DNA of 64,000 nt. Source: Cinclus cinclus (taxonomy: Eukaryota > Chordata > Aves > Passeriformes > Cinclidae). The notes below the pieces were generated by a model. That model was not told the origin of the DNA, ran no database searches, and was given only the letters and a program-made list of their open reading frames with translations. How positions within the stretch are numbered: position 1 is the first letter of the stretch; each line of letters starts with the position of its first letter. A program made the translations under genes and the position numbers. Of the stretch, positions 10,803-24,434 are shown one piece after another. The stretch is taken from contig NC_085073.1 of NCBI RefSeq assembly GCF_963662255.1, positions 1 through 64,000 of the forward strand, written 5' to 3'.

Positions 10803-13440
10803 GTAACAATGGTTCCTTGCTTCTCTTAACCTCTGTGGTGTCACAATGCATCCCATGCCATTTTAGGCCACTTGATGTCACAATGAATCATTTGATTCTT
10901 GGCCTCCATGGTGTCATAATGGTTCCTTGTTTCTATTGGGCCCCATGCTGTCACAATTCATCCCTGGCCCTTTTACGCCCCCTGGTGTCAAATGGGATCC
11001 TGGGATTATTAGCCTCCATTGGGTCACAATGGATCCTTGCTTCTCTTAACCCCTGTGGTGTCACAATGCATCCCATGCCCTTTTAGGCCACTTGATGTCA
11101 CAATGAATCATTTGATTCTTGGCCTCCATGGTGACATAATAGATCCTTGCTTCTATTGGTCCCGGTGCTGTAACAATCCATCCCTGGCCATTTTAGGCCC
11201 CCTGGTGTCACAAGGGATCATTAGATTGTTAGCCTGCATTGGGTCACAATGGTTCCTTGCTTCTCTTAGGCCCTGTGGTGTCACAATGCATCCCATGCCC
11301 TTTTAGGCCACTTGGTGTTACAATGAATCATTTGAGTCTTGGTCTCTATTGTGTCATAATATTTCCATGTTTTTATTGTGCCCCATGCTTTCACAATTCA
11401 TCCCTGGCCCTATTGCAAACCCTGGTGTCACAATGGATCATTAGATTGTTAACCTGCATTGGGTCACAATGGTTCCTTGCTTCTCTTAACCTCTGTGGTG
11501 TCACAATGCATTCCAAGCCCTTTTAGGCCACTTGGTCTTACAATGAACAATTTGATTCTTGGCCTCCATGGTGGCATAATTGTACCAGATTTTAATTGGG
11601 CCCCATGCTTTCACAATTCATCCCTGGCCCTTTTAGGCCCATTGGTGTCACAAGGGACCATTAGATTGTTAGCCTCCATTAGGTAACAATGGTTCCTTGC
11701 TTCTCTTAACCTCTGTGGTGTCACAATGCATTCCATGCCATTTTAGGCCACTTGATGTCACAATGAATCATTTGATTCTTGGCCTCCATGGTGGCATAAT
11801 TGTACCAGGTTTTAATTGGGCCCCATGCTTTCACAATTCATCCCTGGCCCTTTTAGGCCCATTGGTGTCACAAGGGACCATTAGATTGTTAGCCTCCATT
11901 GGGTAACAATGGTTCCTTGCTTCTCTTAACCTCTGTGGTGTCACAATGCATTCCATGCCATTTTAGGCCACTTGATGTCACAATGAATCATTTGATTCTT
12001 GGCCTCCATGGTGTCATAATAGTTCCTTGTTTCTATTGGGCCCCATGCTGTCACAGTTCGTCCGTGGTCCTTTTGCACCCCCTGGTGTCAAAAGGGATTC
12101 TAAGATTGTTAGCCTGCCTTGGGTCACAAAGGATCCTTGCTTCTCTTAACCCCTGTGGTGTCACAATGCATCCCATGCCCTTTTAGGCCACTTGATGTCA
12201 CAATGAATCATTTGATTTTTGGCCTCCATGGTGGCATAATTGTACCAGGTTTTAATTGGGCCCCATGCTTTCACAATTCATCCCTGGCCCTTTTAGGCCC
12301 ATTGGTGTCACAAGGGACCATTAGATTGTTAGCCTCCATTGGGTAACAATGGTTCCTTGCTTCTCTTAACCTCTGTGGTGTCACAATGCATCCCATGCCA
12401 TTTTAGGCCACTTGATGTCACAATGAATCATTTGATTCTTAGCCTCCATGGTGTCATAATGGTTCCTTGTTTCTATTGGGCCCCATGCTGTCACAATTCA
12501 TCCCTGGCCCTTTTACGCCCCCTGGTGTCAAATGGGATCCTGGGATTATTAGCCTCCATTGGGTCACAATGGATCCTTGCTTCTCTTAACCCCTGTGCTG
12601 TCACAATGCATCCCATGCCCTTTTAGGCCACTTGATGTCAATGAATCATTTGATTCTTGGCCTCCATGGTGACATAATAGATCCTTGCTTCTATAGGTCC
12701 CGGTGCGGTAACAATCCATCCCTGGCCATTTTAGGCCCCCTGGTGTCACAAGGGATCATTAGATTGTTAGCCTGCATTGGGTCACAATGATTCCTTGCTT
12801 CTCTTAGGCCCTGTGGTGTCACAATGCATCCCATGCCCTTTTAGGCCACTTGGTGTTACAATGAATCATTTGAGTCTTGGTCTCTATTGTGTCATAATAT
12901 TTCCATGTTTTTATTGTGCCCCATGCTTTCACAATTCATCCCTGGCCCTATTGCAAACCCTGGTGTCACAATGGATCATTAGATTGTTAACCTGCATTGG
13001 GTCACAATGGTTCCTTGCTTCTCTTAACCTCTGTGGTGTCACAATGCATTCCAAGACCTTTTAGGCCACTTGGTCTTACAATGAACCATTTGATTCTTGG
13101 CCTTCATGGTGTCATAATGGTTCCTTGCTTCTATAGGTCCCCATGCTGTCACAGTTCATCCGTGGTCCTTTTGCACCCCCTGGTGTCAAAAGGGATTCTA
13201 AGATTGTTAGCCTGCCTTGGGTCACAATGGTTCCTTGCTTCTCTTAACCCCTGTGGTGTCACAATGCATCCCATGCCCTTTTAGGCCACTTGATGTCACA
13301 ATGAATCATTTGATTTTTGGCCTCCATGGTGGCATAATTGTACCAGGTTTTAATTGGGCCCCATGCTTTCACAATTCATCCCTGGCCCTTTTAGGCCCAT
13401 TGGTGTCACAAGGGACCATTAGATTGTTAGCCTCCATTGG
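10803..13440 (+). repeat. 12-mer HOR (2638 bp), copy 1
   Basis: The order is A-B-C-D-E-F-G then A-B'-C-D'-G'. It equals the preceding 11-mer plus hybrid monomer E at 11683-11902. D here carries GTACCAGATTTT and ends ATTAGGTAAC; the second A carries TTCTTAGCC and CTGTGCTGTC. Confidence 0.88.
11683..11902 (+). repeat. Hybrid monomer E (F/D), first of twelve
   Basis: Its first three subrepeats equal F (GTAAC start, ATTCCATGCCATTTTAGG) and its last three equal D or G (GGCATAATTGTACCAGG, TTCACAATTC). It sits between D and F. Further E monomers start at 14321, 16959, 19597, 22235, 23775, 25315, 29273, 33231, 35871, 37631 and 41589. An unequal crossover in subrepeat 3 between F on one chromatid and D on the other would insert exactly this monomer. 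Confidence 0.8.
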
Positions 13441-16078
13441 GTAACAATGGTTCCTTGCTTCTCTTAACCTCTGTGGTGTCACAATGCATCCCATGCCATT
13501 TTAGGCCACTTGATGTCACAATGAATCATTTGATTCTTGGCCTCCATGGTGTCATAATGGTTCCTTGTTTCTATTGGGCCCCATGCTGTCACAATTCATC
13601 CCTGGCCCTTTTACGCCCCCTGGTGTCAAATGGGATCCTGGGATTATTAGCCTCCATTGGGTCACAATGGATCCTTGCTTCTCTTAACCCCTGTGGTGTC
13701 ACAATGCATCCCATGCCCTTTTAGGCCACTTGATGTCACAATGAATCATTTGATTCTTGGCCTCCATGGTGACATAATAGATCCTTGCTTCTATTGGTCC
13801 CGGTGCTGTAACAATCCATCCCTGGCCATTTTAGGCCCCCTGGTGTCACAAGGGATCATTAGATTGTTAGCCTGCATTGGGTCACAATGGTTCCTTGCTT
13901 CTCTTAGGCCCTGTGGTGTCACAATGCATCCCATGCCCTTTTAGGCCACTTGGTGTTACAATGAATCATTTGAGTCTTGGTCTCTATTGTGTCATAATAT
14001 TTCCATGTTTTTATTGTGCCCCATGCTTTCACAATTCATCCCTGGCCCTATTGCAAACCCTGGTGTCACAATGGATCATTAGATTGTTAACCTGCATTGG
14101 GTCACAATGGTTCCTTGCTTCTCTTAACCTCTGTGGTGTCACAATGCATTCCAAGCCCTTTTAGGCCACTTGGTCTTACAATGAACAATTTGATTCTTGG
14201 CCTCCATGGTGGCATAATTGTACCAGATTTTAATTGGGCCCCATGCTTTCACAATTCATCCCTGGCCCTTTTAGGCCCATTGGTGTCACAAGGGACCATT
14301 AGATTGTTAGCCTCCATTAGGTAACAATGGTTCCTTGCTTCTCTTAACCTCTGTGGTGTCACAATGCATTCCATGCCATTTTAGGCCACTTGATGTCACA
14401 ATGAATCATTTGATTCTTGGCCTCCATGGTGGCATAATTGTACCAGGTTTTAATTGGGCCCCATGCTTTCACAATTCATCCCTGGCCCTTTTAGGCCCAT
14501 TGGTGTCACAAGGGACCATTAGATTGTTAGCCTCCATTGGGTAACAATGGTTCCTTGCTTCTCTTAACCTCTGTGGTGTCACAATGCATTCCATGCCATT
14601 TTAGGCCACTTGATGTCACAATGAATCATTTGATTCTTGGCCTCCATGGTGTCATAATAGTTCCTTGTTTCTATTGGGCCCCATGCTGTCACAGTTCGTC
14701 CGTGGTCCTTTTGCACCCCCTGGTGTCAAAAGGGATTCTAAGATTGTTAGCCTGCCTTGGGTCACAAAGGATCCTTGCTTCTCTTAACCCCTGTGGTGTC
14801 ACAATGCATCCCATGCCCTTTTAGGCCACTTGATGTCACAATGAATCATTTGATTTTTGGCCTCCATGGTGGCATAATTGTACCAGGTTTTAATTGGGCC
14901 CCATGCTTTCACAATTCATCCCTGGCCCTTTTAGGCCCATTGGTGTCACAAGGGACCATTAGATTGTTAGCCTCCATTGGGTAACAATGGTTCCTTGCTT
15001 CTCTTAACCTCTGTGGTGTCACAATGCATCCCATGCCATTTTAGGCCACTTGATGTCACAATGAATCATTTGATTCTTAGCCTCCATGGTGTCATAATGG
15101 TTCCTTGTTTCTATTGGGCCCCATGCTGTCACAATTCATCCCTGGCCCTTTTACGCCCCCTGGTGTCAAATGGGATCCTGGGATTATTAGCCTCCATTGG
15201 GTCACAATGGATCCTTGCTTCTCTTAACCCCTGTGCTGTCACAATGCATCCCATGCCCTTTTAGGCCACTTGATGTCAATGAATCATTTGATTCTTGGCC
15301 TCCATGGTGACATAATAGATCCTTGCTTCTATAGGTCCCGGTGCGGTAACAATCCATCCCTGGCCATTTTAGGCCCCCTGGTGTCACAAGGGATCATTAG
15401 ATTGTTAGCCTGCATTGGGTCACAATGATTCCTTGCTTCTCTTAGGCCCTGTGGTGTCACAATGCATCCCATGCCCTTTTAGGCCACTTGGTGTTACAAT
15501 GAATCATTTGAGTCTTGGTCTCTATTGTGTCATAATATTTCCATGTTTTTATTGTGCCCCATGCTTTCACAATTCATCCCTGGCCCTATTGCAAACCCTG
15601 GTGTCACAATGGATCATTAGATTGTTAACCTGCATTGGGTCACAATGGTTCCTTGCTTCTCTTAACCTCTGTGGTGTCACAATGCATTCCAAGACCTTTT
15701 AGGCCACTTGGTCTTACAATGAACCATTTGATTCTTGGCCTTCATGGTGTCATAATGGTTCCTTGCTTCTATAGGTCCCCATGCTGTCACAGTTCATCCG
15801 TGGTCCTTTTGCACCCCCTGGTGTCAAAAGGGATTCTAAGATTGTTAGCCTGCCTTGGGTCACAATGGTTCCTTGCTTCTCTTAACCCCTGTGGTGTCAC
15901 AATGCATCCCATGCCCTTTTAGGCCACTTGATGTCACAATGAATCATTTGATTTTTGGCCTCCATGGTGGCATAATTGTACCAGGTTTTAATTGGGCCCC
16001 ATGCTTTCACAATTCATCCCTGGCCCTTTTAGGCCCATTGGTGTCACAAGGGACCATTAGATTGTTAGCCTCCATTGG
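13441..16078 (+). repeat. 12-mer HOR (2638 bp), copy 2
   Basis: It has the same 12 monomers in the same order as copy 1. I saw no difference from copy 1. Monomer E is at 14321-14540 and the B' deletion at 15275. Confidence 0.88.
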
Positions 16079-18716
16079 GTAACAATGGTTCCTTGCTTCT
16101 CTTAACCTCTGTGGTGTCACAATGCATCCCATGCCATTTTAGGCCACTTGATGTCACAATGAATCATTTGATTCTTGGCCTCCATGGTGTCATAATGGTT
16201 CCTTGTTTCTATTGGGCCCCATGCTGTCACAATTCATCCCTGGCCCTTTTACGCCCCCTGGTGTCAAATGGGATCCTGGGATTATTAGCCTCCATTGGGT
16301 CACAATGGATCCTTGCTTCTCTTAACCCCTGTGGTGTCACAATGCATCCCATGCCCTTTTAGGCCACTTGATGTCACAATGAATCATTTGATTCTTGGCC
16401 TCCATGGTGACATAATAGATCCTTGCTTCTATTGGTCCCGGTGCTGTAACAATCCATCCCTGGCCATTTTAGGCCCCCTGGTGTCACAAGGGATCATTAG
16501 ATTGTTAGCCTGCATTGGGTCACAATGGTTCCTTGCTTCTCTTAGGCCCTGTGGTGTCACAATGCATCCCATGCCCTTTTAGGCCACTTGGTGTTACAAT
16601 GAATCATTTGAGTCTTGGTCTCTATTGTGTCATAATATTTCCATGTTTTTATTGTGCCCCATGCTTTCACAATTCATCCCTGGCCCTATTGCAAACCCTG
16701 GTGTCACAATGGATCATTAGATTGTTAACCTGCATTGGGTCACAATGGTTCCTTGCTTCTCTTAACCTCTGTGGTGTCACAATGCATTCCAAGCCCTTTT
16801 AGGCCACTTGGTCTTACAATGAACAATTTGATTCTTGGCCTCCATGGTGGCATAATTGTACCAGATTTTAATTGGGCCCCATGCTTTCACAATTCATCCC
16901 TGGCCCTTTTAGGCCCATTGGTGTCACAAGGGACCATTAGATTGTTAGCCTCCATTAGGTAACAATGGTTCCTTGCTTCTCTTAACCTCTGTGGTGTCAC
17001 AATGCATTCCATGCCATTTTAGGCCACTTGATGTCACAATGAATCATTTGATTCTTGGCCTCCATGGTGGCATAATTGTACCAGGTTTTAATTGGGCCCC
17101 ATGCTTTCACAATTCATCCCTGGCCCTTTTAGGCCCATTGGTGTCACAAGGGACCATTAGATTGTTAGCCTCCATTGGGTAACAATGGTTCCTTGCTTCT
17201 CTTAACCTCTGTGGTGTCACAATGCATTCCATGCCATTTTAGGCCACTTGATGTCACAATGAATCATTTGATTCTTGGCCTCCATGGTGTCATAATAGTT
17301 CCTTGTTTCTATTGGGCCCCATGCTGTCACAGTTCGTCCGTGGTCCTTTTGCACCCCCTGGTGTCAAAAGGGATTCTAAGATTGTTAGCCTGCCTTGGGT
17401 CACAAAGGATCCTTGCTTCTCTTAACCCCTGTGGTGTCACAATGCATCCCATGCCCTTTTAGGCCACTTGATGTCACAATGAATCATTTGATTTTTGGCC
17501 TCCATGGTGGCATAATTGTACCAGGTTTTAATTGGGCCCCATGCTTTCACAATTCATCCCTGGCCCTTTTAGGCCCATTGGTGTCACAAGGGACCATTAG
17601 ATTGTTAGCCTCCATTGGGTAACAATGGTTCCTTGCTTCTCTTAACCTCTGTGGTGTCACAATGCATCCCATGCCATTTTAGGCCACTTGATGTCACAAT
17701 GAATCATTTGATTCTTAGCCTCCATGGTGTCATAATGGTTCCTTGTTTCTATTGGGCCCCATGCTGTCACAATTCATCCCTGGCCCTTTTACGCCCCCTG
17801 GTGTCAAATGGGATCCTGGGATTATTAGCCTCCATTGGGTCACAATGGATCCTTGCTTCTCTTAACCCCTGTGCTGTCACAATGCATCCCATGCCCTTTT
17901 AGGCCACTTGATGTCAATGAATCATTTGATTCTTGGCCTCCATGGTGACATAATAGATCCTTGCTTCTATAGGTCCCGGTGCGGTAACAATCCATCCCTG
18001 GCCATTTTAGGCCCCCTGGTGTCACAAGGGATCATTAGATTTTTAGCCTGCATTGGGTCACAATGATTCCTTGCTTCTCTTAGGCCCTGTGGTGTCACAA
18101 TGCATCCCATGCCCTTTTAGGCCACTTGGTGTTACAATGAATCATTTGAGTCTTGGTCTCTATTGTGTCATAATATTTCCATGTTTTTATTGTGCCCCAT
18201 GCTTTCACAATTCATCCCTGGCCCTATTGCAAACCCTGGTGTCACAATGGATCATTAGATTGTTAACCTGCATTGGGTCACAATGGTTCCTTGCTTCTCT
18301 TAACCTCTGTGGTGTCACAATGCATTCCAAGACCTTTTAGGCCACTTGGTCTTACAATGAACCATTTGATTCTTGGCCTTCATGGTGTCATAATGGTTCC
18401 TTGCTTCTATAGGTCCCCATGCTGTCACAGTTCATCCGTGGTCCTTTTGCACCCCCTGGTGTCAAAAGGGATTCTAAGATTGTTAGCCTGCCTTGGGTCA
18501 CAATGGTTCCTTGCTTCTCTTAACCCCTGTGGTGTCACAATGCATCCCATGCCCTTTTAGGCCACTTGATGTCACAATGAATCATTTGATTTTTGGCCTC
18601 CATGGTGGCATAATTGTACCAGGTTTTAATTGGGCCCCATGCTTTCACAATTCATCCCTGGCCCTTTTAGGCCCATTGGTGTCACAAGGGACCATTAGAT
18701 TGTTAGCCTCCATTGG
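16079..18716 (+). repeat. 12-mer HOR (2638 bp), copy 3
   Basis: It has the same 12 monomers. The one private change noticed is T at 18042 (AGATTTTTAGCC, where other copies have AGATTGTTAGCC). Monomer E is at 16959-17178. Confidence 0.88.
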
Positions 18717-21354
18717 GTAACAATGGTTCCTTGCTTCTCTTAACCTCTGTGGTGTCACAATGCATCCCATGCCATTTTAGGCCACTTGATGTCACAATGA
18801 ATCATTTGATTCTTGGCCTCCATGGTGTCATAATGGTTCCTTGTTTCTATTGGGCCCCATGCTGTCACAATTCATCCCTGGCCCTTTTACGCCCCCTGGT
18901 GTCAAATGGGATCCTGGGATTATTAGCCTCCATTGGGTCACAATGGATCCTTGCTTCTCTTAACCCCTGTGGTGTCACAATGCATCCCATGCCCTTTTAG
19001 GCCACTTGATGTCACAATGAATCATTTGATTCTTGGCCTCCATGGTGACATAATAGATCCTTGCTTCTATTGGTCCCGGTGCTGTAACAATCCATCCCTG
19101 GCCATTTTAGGCCCCCTGGTGTCACAAGGGATCATTAGATTGTTAGCCTGCATTGGGTCACAATGGTTCCTTGCTTCTCTTAGGCCCTGTGGTGTCACAA
19201 TGCATCCCATGCCCTTTTAGGCCACTTGGTGTTACAATGAATCATTTGAGTCTTGGTCTCTATTGTGTCATAATATTTCCATGTTTTTATTGTGCCCCAT
19301 GCTTTCACAATTCATCCCTGGCCCTATTGCAAACCCTGGTGTCACAATGGATCATTAGATTGTTAACCTGCATTGGGTCACAATGGTTCCTTGCTTCTCT
19401 TAACCTCTGTGGTGTCACAATGCATTCCAAGCCCTTTTAGGCCACTTGGTCTTACAATGAACAATTTGATTCTTGGCCTCCATGGTGGCATAATTGTACC
19501 AGATTTTAATTGGGCCCCATGCTTTCACAATTCATCCCTGGCCCTTTTAGGCCCATTGGTGTCACAAGGGACCATTAGATTGTTAGCCTCCATTAGGTAA
19601 CAATGGTTCCTTGCTTCTCTTAACCTCTGTGGTGTCACAATGCATTCCATGCCATTTTAGGCCACTTGATGTCACAATGAATCATTTGATTCTTGGCCTC
19701 CATGGTGGCATAATTGTACCAGGTTTTAATTGGGCCCCATGCTTTCACAATTCATCCCTGGCCCTTTTAGGCCCATTGGTGTCACAAGGGACCATTAGAT
19801 TGTTAGCCTCCATTGGGTAACAATGGTTCCTTGCTTCTCTTAACCTCTGTGGTGTCACAATGCATTCCATGCCATTTTAGGCCACTTGATGTCACAATGA
19901 ATCATTTGATTCTTGGCCTCCATGGTGTCATAATAGTTCCTTGTTTCTATTGGGCCCCATGCTGTCACAGTTCGTCCGTGGTCCTTTTGCACCCCCTGGT
20001 GTCAAAAGGGATTCTAAGATTGTTAGCCTGCCTTGGGTCACAAAGGATCCTTGCTTCTCTTAACCCCTGTGGTGTCACAATGCATCCCATGCCCTTTTAG
20101 GCCACTTGATGTCACAATGAATCATTTGATTTTTGGCCTCCATGGTGGCATAATTGTACCAGGTTTTAATTGGGCCCCATGCTTTCACAATTCATCCCTG
20201 GCCCTTTTAGGCCCATTGGTGTCACAAGGGACCATTAGATTGTTAGCCTCCATTGGGTAACAATGGTTCCTTGCTTCTCTTAACCTCTGTGGTGTCACAA
20301 TGCATCCCATGCCATTTTAGGCCACTTGATGTCACAATGAATCATTTGATTCTTAGCCTCCATGGTGTCATAATGGTTCCTTGTTTCTATTGGGCCCCAT
20401 GCTGTCACAATTCATCCCTGGCCCTTTTACGCCCCCTGGTGTCAAATGGGATCCTGGGATTATTAGCCTCCATTGGGTCACAATGGATCCTTGCTTCTCT
20501 TAACCCCTGTGCTGTCACAATGCATCCCATGCCCTTTTAGGCCACTTGATGTCAATGAATCATTTGATTCTTGGCCTCCATGGTGACATAATAGATCCTT
20601 GCTTCTATAGGTCCCGGTGCGGTAACAATCCATCCCTGGCCATTTTAGGCCCCCTGGTGTCACAAGGGATCATTAGATTGTTAGCCTGCATTGGGTCACA
20701 ATGATTCCTTGCTTCTCTTAGGCCCTGTGGTGTCACAATGCATCCCATGCCCTTTTAGGCCACTTGGTGTTACAATGAATCATTTGAGTCTTGGTCTCTA
20801 TTGTGTCATAATATTTCCATGTTTTTATTGTGCCCCATGCTTTCACAATTCATCCCTGGCCCTATTGCAAACCCTGGTGTCACAATGGATCATTAGATTG
20901 TTAACCTGCATTGGGTCACAATGGTTCCTTGCTTCTCTTAACCTCTGTGGTGTCACAATGCATTCCAAGACCTTTTAGGCCACTTGGTCTTACAATGAAC
21001 CATTTGATTCTTGGCCTTCATGGTGTCATAATGGTTCCTTGCTTCTATAGGTCCCCATGCTGTCACAGTTCATCCGTGGTCCTTTTGCACCCCCTGGTGT
21101 CAAAAGGGATTCTAAGATTGTTAGCCTGCCTTGGGTCACAATGGTTCCTTGCTTCTCTTAACCCCTGTGGTGTCACAATGCATCCCATGCCCTTTTAGGC
21201 CACTTGATGTCACAATGAATCATTTGATTTTTGGCCTCCATGGTGGCATAATTGTACCAGGTTTTAATTGGGCCCCATGCTTTCACAATTCATCCCTGGC
21301 CCTTTTAGGCCCATTGGTGTCACAAGGGACCATTAGATTGTTAGCCTCCATTGG
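18717..21354 (+). repeat. 12-mer HOR (2638 bp), copy 4
   Basis: It has the same 12 monomers, with E at 19597-19816 and the B' deletion at 20551. It is followed by three long modules without the 5-mer module between them. Confidence 0.88.
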
Positions 21355-22894
21355 GTAACAATGGTTCCTTGCTTCTCTTAACCTCTGTGGTGTCACAATG
21401 CATCCCATGCCATTTTAGGCCACTTGATGTCACAATGAATCATTTGATTCTTGGCCTCCATGGTGTCATAATGGTTCCTTGTTTCTATTGGGCCCCATGC
21501 TGTCACAATTCATCCCTGGCCCTTTTACGCCCCCTGGTGTCAAATGGGATCCTGGGATTATTAGCCTCCATTGGGTCACAATGGATCCTTGCTTCTCTTA
21601 ACCCCTGTGGTGTCACAATGCATCCCATGCCCTTTTAGGCCACTTGATGTCACAATGAATCATTTGATTCTTGGCCTCCATGGTGACATAATAGATCCTT
21701 GCTTCTATTGGTCCCGGTGCTGTAACAATCCATCCCTGGCCATTTTAGGCCCCCTGGTGTCACAAGGGATCATTAGATTGTTAGCCTGCATTGGGTCACA
21801 ATGGTTCCTTGCTTCTCTTAGGCCCTGTGGTGTCACAATGCATCCCATGCCCTTTTAGGCCACTTGGTGTTACAATGAATCATTTGAGTCTTGGTCTCTA
21901 TTGTGTCATAATATTTCCATGTTTTTATTGTGCCCCATGCTTTCACAATTCATCCCTGGCCCTATTGCAAACCCTGGTGTCACAATGGATCATTAGATTG
22001 TTAACCTGCATTGGGTCACAATGGTTCCTTGCTTCTCTTAACCTCTGTGGTGTCACAATGCATTCCAAGCCCTTTTAGGCCACTTGGTCTTACAATGAAC
22101 AATTTGATTCTTGGCCTCCATGGTGGCATAATTGTACCAGATTTTAATTGGGCCCCATGCTTTCACAATTCATCCCTGGCCCTTTTAGGCCCATTGGTGT
22201 CACAAGGGACCATTAGATTGTTAGCCTCCATTAGGTAACAATGGTTCCATGCTTCTCTTAACCTCTGTGGTGTCACAATGCATTCCATGCCATTTTAGGC
22301 CACTTGATGTCACAATGAATCATTTGATTCTTGGCCTCCATGGTGGCATAATTGTACCAGGTTTTAATTGGGCCCCATGCTTTCACAATTCATCCCTGGC
22401 CCTTTTAGGCCCATTGGTGTCACAAGGGACCATTAGATTGTTAGCCTCCATTGGGTAACAATGGTTCCTTGCTTCTCTTAACCTCTGTGGTGTCACAATG
22501 CATTCCATGCCATTTTAGGCCACTTGATGTCACAATGAATCATTTGATTCTTGGCCTCCATGGTGTCATAATAGTTCCTTGTTTCTATTGGGCCCCATGC
22601 TGTCACAGTTCGTCCGTGGTCCTTTTGCACCCCCTGGTGTCAAAAGGGATTCTAAGATTGTTAGCCTGCCTTGGGTCACAAAGGATCCTTGCTTCTCTTA
22701 ACCCCTGTGGTGTCACAATGCATCCCATGCCCTTTTAGGCCACTTGATGTCACAATGAATCATTTGATTTTTGGCCTCCATGGTGGCATAATTGTACCAG
22801 GTTTTAATTGGGCCCCATGCTTTCACAATTCATCCCTGGCCCTTTTAGGCCCATTGGTGTCACAAGGGACCATTAGATTGTTAGCCTCCATTGG
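21355..22894 (+). repeat. 7-mer HOR (1540 bp), copy 1
   Basis: The order is A-B-C-D-E-F-G, the long module of the 12-mer standing alone. Its E monomer carries TTCCATGC (A at 22249), where E monomers of the preceding 12-mers have TTCCTTGC. Confidence 0.88.
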
Positions 22895-24434
22895 GTAACA
22901 ATGGTTCCTTGCTTCTCTTAACCTCTGTGGTGTCACAATGCATCCCATGCCATTTTAGGCCACTTGATGTCACAATGAATCATTTGATTCTTGGCCTCCA
23001 TGGTGTCATAATGGTTCCTTGTTTCTATTGGGCCCCATGCTGTCACAATTCATCCCTGGCCCTTTTACGCCCCCTGGTGTCAAATGGGATCCTGGGATTA
23101 TTAGCCTCCATTGGGTCACAATGGATCCTTGCTTCTCTTAACCCCTGTGGTGTCACAATGCATCCCATGCCCTTTTAGGCCACTTGATGTCACAATGAAT
23201 CATTTGATTCTTGGCCTCCATGGTGACATAATAGATCCTTGCTTCTATTGGTCCCGGTGCTGTAACAATCCATCCCTGGCCATTTTAGGCCCCCTGGTGT
23301 CACAAGGGATCATTAGATTGTTAGCCTGCATTGGGTCACAATGGTTCCTTGCTTCTCTTAGGCCCTGTGGTGTCACAATGCATCCCATGCCCTTTTAGGC
23401 CACTTGGTGTTACAATGAATCATTTGAGTCTTGGTCTCTATTGTGTCATAATATTTCCATGTTTTTATTGTGCCCCATGCTTTCACAATTCATCCCTGGC
23501 CCTATTGCAAACCCTGGTGTCACAATGGATCATTAGATTGTTAACCTGCATTGGGTCACAATGGTTCCTTGCTTCTCTTAACCTCTGTGGTGTCACAATG
23601 CATTCCAAGCCCTTTTAGGCCACTTGGTCTTACAATGAACAATTTGATTCTTGGCCTCCATGGTGGCATAATTGTACCAGATTTTAATTGGGCCCCATGC
23701 TTTCACAATTCATCCCTGGCCCTTTTAGGCCCATTGGTGTCACAAGGGACCATTAGATTGTTAGCCTCCATTAGGTAACAATGGTTCCATGCTTCTCTTA
23801 ACCTCTGTGGTGTCACAATGCATTCCATGCCATTTTAGGCCACTTGATGTCACAATGAATCATTTGATTCTTGGCCTCCATGGTGGCATAATTGTACCAG
23901 GTTTTAATTGGGCCCCATGCTTTCACAATTCATCCCTGGCCCTTTTAGGCCCATTGGTGTCACAAGGGACCATTAGATTGTTAGCCTCCATTGGGTAACA
24001 ATGGTTCCTTGCTTCTCTTAACCTCTGTGGTGTCACAATGCATTCCATGCCATTTTAGGCCACTTGATGTCACAATGAATCATTTGATTCTTGGCCTCCA
24101 TGGTGTCATAATAGTTCCTTGTTTCTATTGGGCCCCATGCTGTCACAGTTCGTCCGTGGTCCTTTTGCACCCCCTGGTGTCAAAAGGGATTCTAAGATTG
24201 TTAGCCTGCCTTGGGTCACAAAGGATCCTTGCTTCTCTTAACCCCTGTGGTGTCACAATGCATCCCATGCCCTTTTAGGCCACTTGATGTCACAATGAAT
24301 CATTTGATTTTTGGCCTCCATGGTGGCATAATTGTACCAGGTTTTAATTGGGCCCCATGCTTTCACAATTCATCCCTGGCCCTTTTAGGCCCATTGGTGT
24401 CACAAGGGACCATTAGATTGTTAGCCTCCATTGG
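22895..24434 (+). repeat. 7-mer HOR (1540 bp), copy 2
   Basis: It has the same seven monomers and carries the shared private base A at 23789, exactly 1540 bp after 22249. Confidence 0.88.

Larger units (their letters stand above)
9705..22894 (+). repeat. Homogenised run, five periods of 2638 bp
   Basis: The sequence repeats with an exact period of 2638 bp five times (starts 9705, 12343, 14981, 17619, 20257). The B' deletions fall at 9999, 12637, 15275, 17913 and 20551, each 2638 bp apart. Across the periods I noticed only two single-base differences: T for G at 18042 and A for T at 22249. A full alignment may find more. Such near-identity over 13 kb means very recent amplification, unless the assembler placed collapsed or repeated copies. 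Confidence 0.9.

Noticed and set aside
12050..12070. Possible CENP-B box around TTCGTCCGTGG in F monomers
   Set aside because: The required A and CGGG at the fixed distances are absent on either strand.
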